From Microbulbifer variabilis (GTDB lineage Bacteria; Pseudomonadota; Gammaproteobacteria; Pseudomonadales; Cellvibrionaceae), in assembly GCF_023716485.1 (NCBI RefSeq), contig NZ_CP092418.1:4186501-4250500 (forward strand): 64,000 bases of DNA. Direction: 5' to 3'. Under the pieces are notes generated by a model. The model saw only the letters and a list, made by a program, of their open reading frames with translations. It was not told the DNA's origin and did not search any database. Shown one piece after another: positions 27,383 through 37,500 of this stretch. Position 1 is the first letter of the stretch, and every line of letters starts with the position of its first letter. The translations under genes were made by a program, and so were the position numbers.

Positions 27383-30300
27383 TTAATGAACTACAGGTTT
27401 ACGCAGTAGCAACAATGGACCAGTGCCATCATCGCCACCACAGCTATCAACATTTCTCGGTTTAAAACGATGGTTAAAGATCAACTCAACATCTTTAACC
27501 GCATTGAGGTCTACCAGTGAACCATAACGGTCTGCCAACTTGAGCGACAAGCGCCAGCCAGTGGCGGCGACACTGCGTTCTTTAAACGCACTGGTAATCG
27601 TGGAATTTGAACCAGTGCCACTATTAAGCACATCCAAGTTCGCAGACATAGAAACACGGTAGCTATTTCTGAACGCCAGCCCAGTTCCCTCAACGGCATC
27701 CCAGAATCGAGTGCTATGAGTTATAAACTCGTCCTGAATACCAACTCCATCCGCATTTTCCACCAGAGTTCCCGGAGTTTTACTACGCAGGAAACTAGTG
27801 CCCCCATAAGTCAAAAATGCAGGCGTTTCGGTTTCACCACTAACGCTATAGGCAAGGGGGATATTAAGACCAACGGTTTCAATTTTATCCAGGTAATTAC
27901 CACCAGTTGCCAAGCAAGACAAATCACCGTTGTCGGCAATAACCGGCCCCAGGAAGAAGTTACTGCGCGGTAATTCTTTCACAGTACTAAATTCCACGGT
28001 TACCCAGGTATCACTGCCGTATTTACGCGACAACAGGCGCAGCTTTTCCTGCAAGGCTTGCTGCGGGCTCAGCCGCGGACCATCTTGTTGAGCGGGGTCC
28101 GGATGTGCATAGGTTTGTGAAATACCATTGATTTTATCCACATAGCCGAACACATCATCCTTCAGAGAGAAGGTGTCCGTCGCCTGCTCTATACTTCCAA
28201 GCTTATGAAGTTGATCGAAGGTCAAAAGCTCACTATAGAAATCCCTCAGCTCCTGGGCATTGCGCACTTGGAAAATATCTTCCTTTCTGGAGCCAGTCAC
28301 TGAACCCACAAATGATTCTTGCCACTTGTATTCCAGGGCACTGGCCGCGTAGAACAACCACTTCTGCGCTTCCTCAAAGTGACGCTCTGCACGCAACATT
28401 TCCGTAGTCAGGCGGCTGGCATGGATCGGGTCAGCAAAATAACGCTCAGCCAGATTGGCATTAGTAGTGAACATTTGGTTCATAACCCGCTGTGCCTGAT
28501 TCAGCATGCCGACTAAACGTTCAACTTCTTGCTCAACCGTAGCTTCCGCTTGGGCAATATCCAGCGCGATGGTATTTGCCTCCAGCCACATGGTGCGTAC
28601 ACGCGCTCGGCTTTCGACATCCAACAGTTTATTGCTGCTGTCATTCAGCTTCGCTCGCTCTTCTGCACCCAAGCGAATGCTCATTGCTTCTAGCTTGCCA
28701 ATATCTTTAATGCTCTTGAGATTGATATGACTAGAAACCACCTGATCGATACCTTGCTCTAGCGTGCTTGTATCTCCGGTGTAGTAGGCTTTAATTGCAC
28801 CACCCACTACTTTCAGGAAGCCATCGCGTTTTCTGGATTTCTCCGCTTCTTTACGAATCTTGGTGATTTGCTTAGAAATGGATTCCTGCTTGGAGCCGTA
28901 ATCCAGGATGATCTTCGACATGCCGTCGACGATACCTTCTTCCTCCGCACGTCGCTCGATTTCGATTTCAATCGCACTCAGCAGGTCTTCCATACGCTGT
29001 AGATTGTTGCTCAGTGCGATTTGCACGATATCAATATTGTTTGCCTGCAAGGCAATTTCACTACCTTGCTGTGCAGACTCTTCAACAATAATGCAGTCTT
29101 TGCTGAAGCAGTTACTTGGGAACTCCAGGCCCAACAGGCTGTACAACCAGTTGCCCAACTGCTGGTGGCGGTCGGTATATTCCGTGGCCAGCTTGTCGGC
29201 ACTGTGGCGGTAGTTCTCGTAGCTGGTTTTTGCGGCGGCGAGACTATTCTGTGCGGTGGCAATAGGGCCACTGCTGTCATTACCGAGGAAGTCACTCAGT
29301 GCATTGAAGGAATCAAACACGGTGTTGCCATCAATACCGTAACCCTGTACCAGCAACACTGAGTCCTGTGGCAGGCCCAGAATATTGGTTTCGCCCGTGA
29401 GCCAGCTCACGGAGTTTTCCAAATCGCTGAGATGGGTTTGCCATGCATACACCGCTTCGGGCAGACCAGAGAAACCTTGCACCTGGGTAAAGTCGGTATT
29501 CGGGAAGATCGCACGCAATGATTGCTCTTTAGCAATCAACTCACTGCGCAGCGTATTCATCTCGTCAACCATTTGTGCCAGCAGGGTGGTATTGGTCTGT
29601 CCGGCAACGACGGCCAGACGCGCTTGCTGCACTTTAGTAGAAGCCAATTTGCTCATCAGCTGATAGAGCATGGTGACATCTTTGTAACCGGTGAACAGTA
29701 ATTCTGCTGGGGTTACATCTTTTTGTGCCAGGTCGTTGGGGTCGTAGTAGCGGGGGCTAATTTGACCACGGGAGGGACCCCATTGTGCTAAAAACTCCGG
29801 CGCATAGGTCAGCAGGGAGTTGTACTGCTCCAGGGCATCCTTCAACAACTGGTGTGCAGTTTCTATATGACCAACTTCGACCTCTACCGCTTCGTTACGC
29901 AGGCGGCTAATACGGGCATTATCCAGGGCTTCATTAGCCAGGATCATTTCCGCTACCGCGCGATCGTAGTAAACATCCAGCGTGAAACGTTGCAGGTTTT
30001 CATTGTTGGGGTGATGAGTGAGCTGCTCGAAAATAAACGCTTCTACCTCTGTAGCGCGGTTACGCTCAGCAGTGTCATATAGGCTGGAAAACTCAACCGT
30101 GGCTTCACCACTGGCATAGGGGTTGATCACCGTATTGGTGTTGGTATCGACGATATACATCAGGTCCAGGTAGCGGAAGGCCGCTCTATCCCGGGAGAAA
30201 ATACCCTGGGCAGGATTTTCCTGGGCCGCAGGTACCTGATCGGCTTCGTTGTAGTACAGCTGTTTGCGGATCTGTACCGTGGGATCCAGCTCCATCGTTA

Positions 30301-32023
30301 CCGTGAAGGTATTACTAAAGTCGGAAGAGCCCGCTTTGTTCGCAGCCTGGACACGATAATCGTGCGTACCGAATACTAATGGAGAGGCATTGTATTTATA
30401 GCTATTGCCAGCACCGTTATACACGGTTTTCCAGCTGCCATTATTCATACGCTGCTGTAGCAGGTAGCTATCTGCTTTATCCACCGATGGCCAACTTACG
30501 GTATAAGCTTCGCCAGTAGAGGAAGGCACGGTGATATAGCTAGGCGCTACGGGTGGCTTCAGCAACGCTACGGTGGCGCAGGCTTCCGGTGAATAGTTGG
30601 ACTGATCTGTTGAGGTCAGTGCACGTACCCGGTAGCAGTGGCGCCCGTCTTGCAAGTTGCTCAGCTGGTAGCTGCGTGCAGTGCCGCGATAAAGCTGCTT
30701 ATTTGCACTGTCTACCACTTGATATTCAACGGTGAGACCACCTTTTTTAACTTCGCTCCAGCTAAGCTTGACCTTGCCATCCCAGCTGTTGGTTGGCGAA
30801 GCTGAGGCTACGGGCACACCAACGGCTCGATCGACTTTAACTGTTACTAACGAGGAGTAGTTGGAGCAAGTGCCCTTGGCATTACAAGCGCGAACCTTAT
30901 AACTATAAGAGCCATTGCTAACACCAGAGAAACTCTTACTTAAACCAGAACCATTGTACAGAGTAGAGCCACTGCCATCGACCAACTGATAACTGGTGGC
31001 AAACTGCTTGGTATTCCAGCTGACAGTATATTTACCATCGAGGCTGGTGGTGGTATTTAATTTAGGTGTTGGTACGCCAGGACGGAAATAGACTTCTATA
31101 TTTTGACTTTCTCGATAGCCAGAGCAAGTGGTATTACAGGCCCGTACTCTAAATCGGTAAGTACTACCATGACTCAGGGAAGCAATCGTTGTACTGGTGG
31201 AGGAACCAGAATAAACACCTAACCAATTGCCGTTATCCTTGCGCTGTTGTACCTCGTAGCGAGTAGCCCCGCTGCTGGCAGCCCAGCTGATGCTAAAGCT
31301 GCTAGAGGAGGTATAACTGGGAACAGTGATAGAGGTTGGGGTTGATGGCGTCAGCTCTACCTTTATGGTTCCGCCGTTCTTATAAGCACCACATAAATTC
31401 TTTGCGGTGTTACAGGCTCGTACACGATATTGGTAGTTACCACTAGAGCGGCCACTTTCATCAAAGCTAGTTTTAGAACCGTTATAAACCCTGCTCCAGG
31501 AGCCACTATTTACCCTACGGTAGAGCTCATACCGGCCTGCACCAGTACTGGAAGACCAGCTAACCTTGTAAGCCCCATCACTATCGAAAGTGCCGTAATT
31601 GATACTGGAGGGCGCTGCTGGTTGAAATATAACGTTAACGGTATGAGTGCCTAACTTAACCCTATTGAATCGGGAAGCAGGGCAAGATGTAACTTTATCT
31701 TCCCAATCATCAGGGGAGATAACATCAGGAGTACAGTGTTCATGCCAATACTCATAAAAGTATTTACCGGCAGAAGAAACGGTTATAGATTTAGTAGGGT
31801 TTGAACTGGAAAATCCATAGTCTAAGGGAATATTCCGAGTAAAAGTTCCATTTTTATACTCCTTTAAATATACACCCATTATCCCAATTGGCGCTACAGA
31901 ATTATATGACAAGGAATATTTCCCATCAGTATCTGTGCTCGGCCCGCTCAAGGCAGACCCATAAGCAATAGTACTGGCACTTAAAACCTGCAGCACAAAA
32001 AAGTTACGAACAAAAGTCAACAT
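27383..32023 (-). CDS. Tc toxin subunit A-related FN3 protein, paralogue A5 (first in the array)
   Basis: 1,546 residues; on the minus strand it is the first A gene. Signal peptide and type I N-terminal domain (ALSGPSTDTDGKYSLSY) match A1, as does the C-terminal third (SELL.FDQLHKLGSIEQ, FWDAVEGTGLAF, NVDSCG). The middle, from FN3-5 through the beta-type cassette (near 28700-28895), matches A4 instead. FN3-2 has a private variant (GNWLGVYSGSSTSTTIASL, SQNIEVYF). The gene is thus an A1-like chain carrying an A4-like centre, the clearest mosaic in the array. GTTTGGTTTTTTGAC before the ATG offers only a weak ribosome-binding site and resembles that of A1. Role inferred as for A1. Confidence 0.8.
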   Translation of the reverse strand: MLTFVRNFFVLQVLSASTIAYGSALSGPSTDTDGKYSLSYNSVAPIGIMGVYLKEYKNGTFTRNIPLDYGFSSSNPTKSITVSSAGKYFYEYWHEHCTPDVISPDDWEDKVTSCPASRFNRVKLGTHTVNVIFQPAAPSSINYGTFDSDGAYKVSWSSSTGAGRYELYRRVNSGSWSRVYNGSKTSFDESGRSSGNYQYRVRACNTAKNLCGAYKNGGTIKVELTPSTPTSITVPSYTSSSSFSISWAASSGATRYEVQQRKDNGNWLGVYSGSSTSTTIASLSHGSTYRFRVRACNTTCSGYRESQNIEVYFRPGVPTPKLNTTTSLDGKYTVSWNTKQFATSYQLVDGSGSTLYNGSGLSKSFSGVSNGSYSYKVRACNAKGTCSNYSSLVTVKVDRAVGVPVASASPTNSWDGKVKLSWSEVKKGGLTVEYQVVDSANKQLYRGTARSYQLSNLQDGRHCYRVRALTSTDQSNYSPEACATVALLKPPVAPSYITVPSSTGEAYTVSWPSVDKADSYLLQQRMNNGSWKTVYNGAGNSYKYNASPLVFGTHDYRVQAANKAGSSDFSNTFTVTMELDPTVQIRKQLYYNEADQVPAAQENPAQGIFSRDRAAFRYLDLMYIVDTNTNTVINPYASGEATVEFSSLYDTAERNRATEVEAFIFEQLTHHPNNENLQRFTLDVYYDRAVAEMILANEALDNARISRLRNEAVEVEVGHIETAHQLLKDALEQYNSLLTYAPEFLAQWGPSRGQISPRYYDPNDLAQKDVTPAELLFTGYKDVTMLYQLMSKLASTKVQQARLAVVAGQTNTTLLAQMVDEMNTLRSELIAKEQSLRAIFPNTDFTQVQGFSGLPEAVYAWQTHLSDLENSVSWLTGETNILGLPQDSVLLVQGYGIDGNTVFDSFNALSDFLGNDSSGPIATAQNSLAAAKTSYENYRHSADKLATEYTDRHQQLGNWLYSLLGLEFPSNCFSKDCIIVEESAQQGSEIALQANNIDIVQIALSNNLQRMEDLLSAIEIEIERRAEEEGIVDGMSKIILDYGSKQESISKQITKIRKEAEKSRKRDGFLKVVGGAIKAYYTGDTSTLEQGIDQVVSSHINLKSIKDIGKLEAMSIRLGAEERAKLNDSSNKLLDVESRARVRTMWLEANTIALDIAQAEATVEQEVERLVGMLNQAQRVMNQMFTTNANLAERYFADPIHASRLTTEMLRAERHFEEAQKWLFYAASALEYKWQESFVGSVTGSRKEDIFQVRNAQELRDFYSELLTFDQLHKLGSIEQATDTFSLKDDVFGYVDKINGISQTYAHPDPAQQDGPRLSPQQALQEKLRLLSRKYGSDTWVTVEFSTVKELPRSNFFLGPVIADNGDLSCLATGGNYLDKIETVGLNIPLAYSVSGETETPAFLTYGGTSFLRSKTPGTLVENADGVGIQDEFITHSTRFWDAVEGTGLAFRNSYRVSMSANLDVLNSGTGSNSTITSAFKERSVAATGWRLSLKLADRYGSLVDLNAVKDVELIFNHRFKPRNVDSCGGDDGTGPLLLLRKPVVH

Positions 32024-32730
32024 GTCAAAAAACCAAACGACAGAGATCTAAATAGATCGAAAAATAAAAACCTCAACCTCAAAAACAACAGCAAATAGAA
32101 AGCTCTTCACCTTTAAAGAGCCCAAAAGCAACTACTAAAAATAACAACACATGTGACTTTCCTCCCTTAAGCACCAACAATCCCTTTAAAGACAATTTAT
32201 TGCGGAATCCCCAACAATAAAATACACGCCGAATTCTATCGACGAGCATAGATCTCTTTCAAGAAAAATACGCCAATTATTTTATTTATTTTTATTTCCA
32301 CACACAGAAAAAGGACATTAACAACCTCAAAATGGTACAAATATCCTATTTAAAAACTTAAAAATTGATTTTTTTCCGCTAACCCAAAAGACAGGCAAGC
32401 TTAGCAAAAGCTTTTACAAAAAAAACGAACAAAATTAAAAACTCAGAAAACATTGAACAAATTCAATAAGAACAATTAAACACCCCACTCAAACCGACAC
32501 CAAAACTTAAGAGGTTCCCGCAATTTAAAAAAACCACAATACAAAAATAATTAACCCGAACAAAAAAACTTATATTTTCAACACCCTAAAAACATAGCAA
32601 CATCAAAAAATCATATATAGAACCTTTAAGTACGGAGCAGGCATCAGCACTTAAGTTAATCACACTCAACCTTAAAGATTAAAAATGTAATTTCATAAAT
32701 CCTGCAATTAAAGCAGCCTGCAATAGCAAA

Positions 32731-32782
32731 GAAATGTAGTAGAGAAATGTAACAGGGAAATATAGTAGGGAAATACTTCGGG
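32731..32782. repeat. 13-bp tandem repeat, about four units
   Basis: Successive units: GAAATGTAGTAGA, GAAATGTAACAGG, GAAATATAGTAGG, GAAATACTTCGGG. The first three match well; the fourth keeps only the first six bases and the GG end. It lies between the A5 upstream region and the small membrane-protein gene. Regular spacing near one helical turn plus a few bases could present repeated protein sites, but no function is shown. Confidence 0.7.
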
Positions 32783-32788
32783 AGAGAT

Positions 32789-32812
32789 ACGCGCTACTTA
32801 AAAGTAACGCGT
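32789..32812 (-). terminator. Stem-loop downstream of the 32820 gene
   Basis: ACGCG(c)TACTT pairs with AAGTA(a)CGCGT: ten pairs with one mismatch and a two-base gap, eight bases after the stop of the small membrane-protein gene. No T run follows on the minus strand, so it is only a moderate terminator candidate. Confidence 0.45.
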
Positions 32813-32819
32813 AATAAAT

Positions 32820-33125
32820 CTAGCGACCTAAAAATAAAACCAAAACAGCAATAACCAAACCGAGCAACAACACCCAAACACCCCGCAACATCAAAGAGCG
32901 AGCATATTCCGCCTCTTTATAACGGAGTGCATAGGGAATCCCAGTAATAGGGCCAAGAAATATAGTGACAATCCCCCAAACCCAGTGCTTATTACCCAAG
33001 GCAGTCAATGCAGCCATTAGGCCCCCAAACCAACACAGGGTCACACCTATGACACATACTACCAAGGCGACTATGGACCACCACTGATTGGCCAGGAAAA
33101 TTTCTACTATCTGTGTTTCTGTCAT
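32820..33125 (-). CDS. Small inner-membrane protein of unknown function
   Basis: 101 residues with three hydrophobic segments (about 15-35, 47-68 and 79-99) joined by short charged loops. I recognise no family. The second segment ends in a GPITGIPYALRY loop. It stands alone: the GFA-family gene upstream ends 208 bp away and a stem-loop lies just after its stop. It separates the toxin-like array from the envelope and housekeeping genes. Function unknown; the coding call rests on the clean hydrophobic pattern and isolated position. Confidence 0.65.
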   Translation of the reverse strand: MTETQIVEIFLANQWWSIVALVVCVIGVTLCWFGGLMAALTALGNKHWVWGIVTIFLGPITGIPYALRYKEAEYARSLMLRGVWVLLLGLVIAVLVLFLGR

Positions 33126-33333
33126 GGCACTCTGCCACTCCCTATTACTACTTGATCATTGCAAATTTTCAGGCCCTTTTCACAGCTTGATAATGCTGCT
33201 TCCAGATAGCCCAATTACCCACGATTTGCTATGGGCACAGCCGCTTTCAAACCGATAGCGCTGTTAGCGAACAATAGTAACCTTAAAGGGCGACAAATGG
33301 TCCCCCCAAAAGTAATCAGGAGTGTGTGATCAC

Positions 33334-33756
33334 TTACTCTCCGGAAAATTCAGTGACCAGCTCCAGGCCGGTTATGTTTCTGGTCTCATTGGCAAAGCTA
33401 TAGTATGTGGGCTTTTCATCAATAAATATCTGATGGGTCATTGTCACTTCTGGGGGAAGTTCGAAGATACCCGCAGGAACTGAATACTGCTGAGTTTCCT
33501 TTAATCGGTAGAAGAGATGGGAGCCACAATTGGAACAGAAACCGCGTTCAGCCCAGTCCGAAGAGTCAAATACAGATACATGCTCCTCACCAGAGATTTC
33601 CACACTGGTCTGGCAGTCCACCGCCAACAGTGGACCACCGCTCCACTTTTTGCACATGCTACAATGACAGACTCCAAGGTCAGAAGAAGGCAGCTCGGCC
33701 TTGATGGTCACAGAACCACACAGGCAGCTTCCCTGTACTGGATTAGTATCACTCAT
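33334..33756 (-). CDS. GFA-family (CENP-V/GFA fold) zinc-binding protein
   Basis: 140 residues with the GFA zinc-site cysteines: SCLCGSV near the N-terminus, CHCSMCKKW in the middle and FCSNCGSHLFYR further on. The family was named after glutathione-dependent formaldehyde-activating enzyme, but most bacterial members have no proven substrate, so no reaction is assigned. ATG 33756 was chosen over an in-frame start at 33795 because GAGAGGAAAAA directly precedes it. It is a complete, ordinary-length member, monocistronic or loosely grouped with the secreted protein upstream at 33821-34186. Confidence 0.88.
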   Translation of the reverse strand: MSDTNPVQGSCLCGSVTIKAELPSSDLGVCHCSMCKKWSGGPLLAVDCQTSVEISGEEHVSVFDSSDWAERGFCSNCGSHLFYRLKETQQYSVPAGIFELPPEVTMTHQIFIDEKPTYYSFANETRNITGLELVTEFSGE

Positions 33757-33820
33757 TTTTTCCTCTCTCTTCTGTAAAGCTATAGAAGCGTACACTTACT
33801 AACTGTTGCCACAGGGCAAT

Positions 33821-34186
33821 CTAAGACTCATAAAACTTACAACGGCGCTTGAACCAGTTAATTCTTTTAGTGTGATTCTCTGGGCAATTTTCCATACACT
33901 GGCTGCCAAGTGCTTTCAGGGTGATTGCCTCTGGGTAATTTGCCACTACTTCCCCCGCAACGATATGACGAAAACCTGGTTCGTCTGCCGTAATAAGAAA
34001 GTGGTTTTCTTTATTACCAATTAAGATTTTCTCTCTGGCCATAGCATAAACCTGGAATTCCCACATCCCCCAGGAGCTCCACTTATTCATAACCAGGCAT
34101 GTAGACATGGTTTTTAGAGGCTGCTGCTGCTCAATAGCAAATGAAGAACTTGAGAACAGCAGTAGGAAAAATATAATTATTCTCAT
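33821..34186 (-). CDS. Small secreted protein of unknown function
   Basis: About 121 residues. It opens with a clear Sec signal peptide (MRIIIFFLLLFSSSSFA), followed by a mature part with four cysteines (STCLVMN, GSQCMENCPEN, RRCKFYES) that could form two disulfides. I recognise no family. ATG 34186 has AGGGA seven bases upstream and starts directly on the signal peptide; the longer in-frame start at 34237 would put 17 residues before it. It lies on the same strand as the GFA gene but has no evident functional link to it. Confidence 0.65.
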   Translation of the reverse strand: MRIIIFFLLLFSSSSFAIEQQQPLKTMSTCLVMNKWSSWGMWEFQVYAMAREKILIGNKENHFLITADEPGFRHIVAGEVVANYPEAITLKALGSQCMENCPENHTKRINWFKRRCKFYES

Positions 34187-34577
34187 ATTCAATCCCTGAA
34201 TACTTATAGCAGTAAATAAGTTGATAGATAGTCGCAATATTAGTAGTAAATAGCACTACCCAAAGAGAGGTATACTCATCCCAACTATGTCACAAAAATG
34301 AGAAGCACTTCAAGCTATGGTAATATGATTTACCTTTTGGGCATTTATAACCCAAACTTCACTGAAAAAACATAGAAATATCTTGCAGATTTTATTGATA
34401 AATAAAGCAAGCTAGAATATAGGAAGTATTTCATTTATTAATAACATATCTCCACACTGATAAATATAGCCACTTACACTTCCACAAAACACTCATCCAA
34501 GAGGATGATATATCTCCAGCATAGAGAATAAGGCACCCCATTAAATATCAACTTTTCTTAGAAATATATCACTGATA
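34187..34577. other. AT-rich gene-free spacer
   Basis: About 390 bp between the secreted-protein gene and the end of the DUF748 gene. AT-rich, with no convincing gene. It should hold the promoter of the secreted-protein gene and the 3' end of the DUF748 transcript. I saw no strong stem-loop. Confidence 0.55.
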
Positions 34578-37500
34578 TTAATTAGAAAATTCAACTCTTG
34601 GATCGCCAAAGTCTCGCCCCATATAATCCGGTGCGCAAGGAATAAGCTCAGCAGCTGGGATACCTGCATCAATCAAATAGCGCTCAACTTTTCGACTGCG
34701 CTCTAAGGCTAGCTTCTCAAATTCTTCACGCAAGAAAATCGGCGGCCTACGGTAGAAATTTGATAAAAATCTGCGACTGCCACGTAGACCAATTGTTGAA
34801 TTTGGATACATTGTATTCCAATCCCTGGCATTGGCAATACCACAAACACCAGGACGGGCATCTGGATGTTTATGTAACACTGCAACCATTTGCTGAAGTT
34901 GTGCCAGCGCCAATCCACTTAACTCCGCACTGCCGGGAGCAAAATCAATAGAATCAAAAGACTTCGCCATAAATCGCCCCCAGGCCAATTTAGCCAAAAG
35001 ATAAATACCATAGGGGGTGAAGTAACTAAACAAAGCATCCATAATGGCTTTATGTAATAACTCGCTGAAGACATACTCCATAGAAAACTTTGGATCGCGG
35101 ATATTGCCGGTTACGGGCATACCAAATTTCACATTCCCCTTACCATCTTTTAATAACCAAAGGGCAAGGTTCAGAGGGATAAACCTCTTCTTAACTGGTA
35201 ATTGATCATCTTTTCGTACACGCCGAACCTTTATTTTTTCCAACACCACATCGGCAAAGGCATTTAATTGATTTTCATAGACATGGATATTCACCACCGC
35301 ATCCATCTGCCCCTGCAGTATCTTGAAACCGAGTAGCTTGGCCATATAAGGCGTAGCCGGTATCAGATTTACATTAGCCAGATAACCGGTCAGATCCGCA
35401 TTCCATTTTTTTTGTCCCAAGTAGTCTATTGTCCCCCCTAATTGAATATCGCCAAATCCACCGGGGCGGCCATTCGCGACAATCACAGCTGGAGGATGCT
35501 CCCCCACATTACTGATATCGCTGAGATTAAGATTGATATCGCGTACTGGCAGCCGTGCGCGAAACTCATGTTTTCGATCCACCCAGGTAAAAGTACCATG
35601 GCGCAGGTGGATATCACCAATATGGTATAAGAGTGGAGGTCGGTGTTTTTTCTTCCTATGCAGATATTGATTAATCGGTATCCCTCGCAGTTCGGCAATC
35701 TCCCAGGTTACCGGAAACTGACCCTGCTCATCCCTCAACAAGATAAAACGTGGGCGCAGGAAATCGATAAAATCAATCGTCAATAACTCCATACGCTTAT
35801 GGAAACTCAAGCCTTTAATATGCAACAGTCTAAAGTCCCCAATGGTACTGTGGCGTTCAAACTCGGGAACACCAGGATCCCGGTTGAAGAAATGGAAATG
35901 TACGGCCTCCCCCCAGGCGAAGTACCATTCTTCTGAATTCAGAGAAAAGTGGGAAATTTCAATACTTTCCCCCTCTACTAATAATTCGCCTCGAGGTGAA
36001 AAAAGATCAATATTCTCAACCTTAAACAGTGGAAGAGTTAGCCCGTGTACGCCATTGAAGTTACCATCCAACTCAACGGCTCCGAGTTTGAAGCAATGAA
36101 TCCCTTGATCAAAATAACCGGCAGGAATACAGCTGGCGATACTCAGAAGCCGTAGTTGTTGTACTCCTAGAGATCGTCCCTCCAAACGCAATTGCTCCAC
36201 TTGCAATCTCTGCGTCTTCAACAACGGGAAAGACAATGCTTGCGTAAAGCCCTTCTCATGCATTTGTATTTCCGCCACACTGATGTCCCTGAGCAGAAAA
36301 ATCCTTCCGGTCGCCTCTTGTAGACTTTCCATACCTCCCAAGCGTAATTGGCTCAACTGATAACAAGGGGCAATATTTTTGTCTTTCAAAAGTCCGGCGG
36401 GTAAACAGCCACTAGCACCCTGCACCCGTACCAGTGCCTCCCCCTCAAAAGAGATATTATCCAGCTGAAATTTGGGTATTTTAATTGGCTCAGTATTTTT
36501 GCGTGGAATAGAGAGACCAGCTAAATGTAAGGAGCCCTCAAGAGTAAAAGGCCGACTTAGGGATACGCGCTGCAAACCTGGCATATACAGCTCATCGACG
36601 CCATAACAGCTCCGCGTATCTCCAGCTCTGGATCGCTCAAGCCTTTCTATCGTTACAATCTTGCCGGAGTCTGGCAGGCACACCCGGGTATTGAGAATCT
36701 TTAAGTCGGCAACAGAAAAGTCCTTCCCACCATTCCAGTTGACTCCCCGCCAACTCAACTGTTGCAGGCCTGCCTGCAGGAAATCTCTACCTTTTTGCCA
36801 AAAAGCGATTGGACCAGTGTAAACAGCGCCAGAACTAATCCGATCAATGCTACTTTCAAAGCCGATACTAATTGGGTTACCCGTAAATTTTATCTGTGGT
36901 GTTTCAATACAGTCAGCCAGGTTTGCCCTATCGATTTCACTAGGGAACAGGCGCTGTAAACCACAAACTAAGATATTGTCGATCGTTAAATCGTAGAGAT
37001 CGATGGAGCCGGGGGAAAAATAAATCCGAGGAATGTCAAGTTTTGCAAACTGCCAAATGGGCTCGGCAGAGGCAGCACGGGTAAATTCCGTCATTCCCAG
37101 TGACACCCCACTGCTATTGATAGAGTGCAAGTCCCGACTGTATATACAATGGGGGAGTTTTCCCATTATGCCCTGTCGCTGTGGTAGACAAGCCAATAGG
37201 GACTCTGCAGACAGCTTGTCAAACTTTATTTCTGAAGTGGCAGCACCATTGCGGGACCAGAGAAATTCTAATTCTGGCAGAGAAAGCTGTTGAATATCCA
37301 GTGCAGCTATTCCGTCCATCTCCAGCAGTTGAATCTGAGCAATGCTGGAGTCATTCAAATTGGCCGATGCTTGCTGTCGACCAAACTCCAAGTGGAAGGC
37401 TTCGCCTAAATGCAATTTCTGAAGGTCCATACAGCGAATGTGAATATCAGAAAGTACCGCGATATCCGGTAGGCAAATATCCAGTATTTCCAGTGCACTT

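Larger units (their letters stand above)
32024..32819. other. AT-rich gene-free region upstream of the A array
   Basis: About 800 bp, very AT-rich, with no plausible gene on either strand. It must contain the A5 promoter. Visible structure: a small stem-loop (GCTCTT/AAGAGC) near 32102-32121 in the A5 leader, the 13-bp tandem repeat at 32731-32782 and the stem-loop at 32789-32812. Its composition makes it a plausible binding region for a xenogeneic silencer such as the MvaT-like protein at 45479-45958; that is inference. Confidence 0.65.

Noticed and set aside
12690..32023. Array of A genes as cell-surface adhesins only, because of the FN3 domains
   Set aside because: Not excluded, but the TcA-like C-terminus and alternation with SpvB/RHS genes favour a delivery role; no sortase, autotransporter or anchoring domain is visible.
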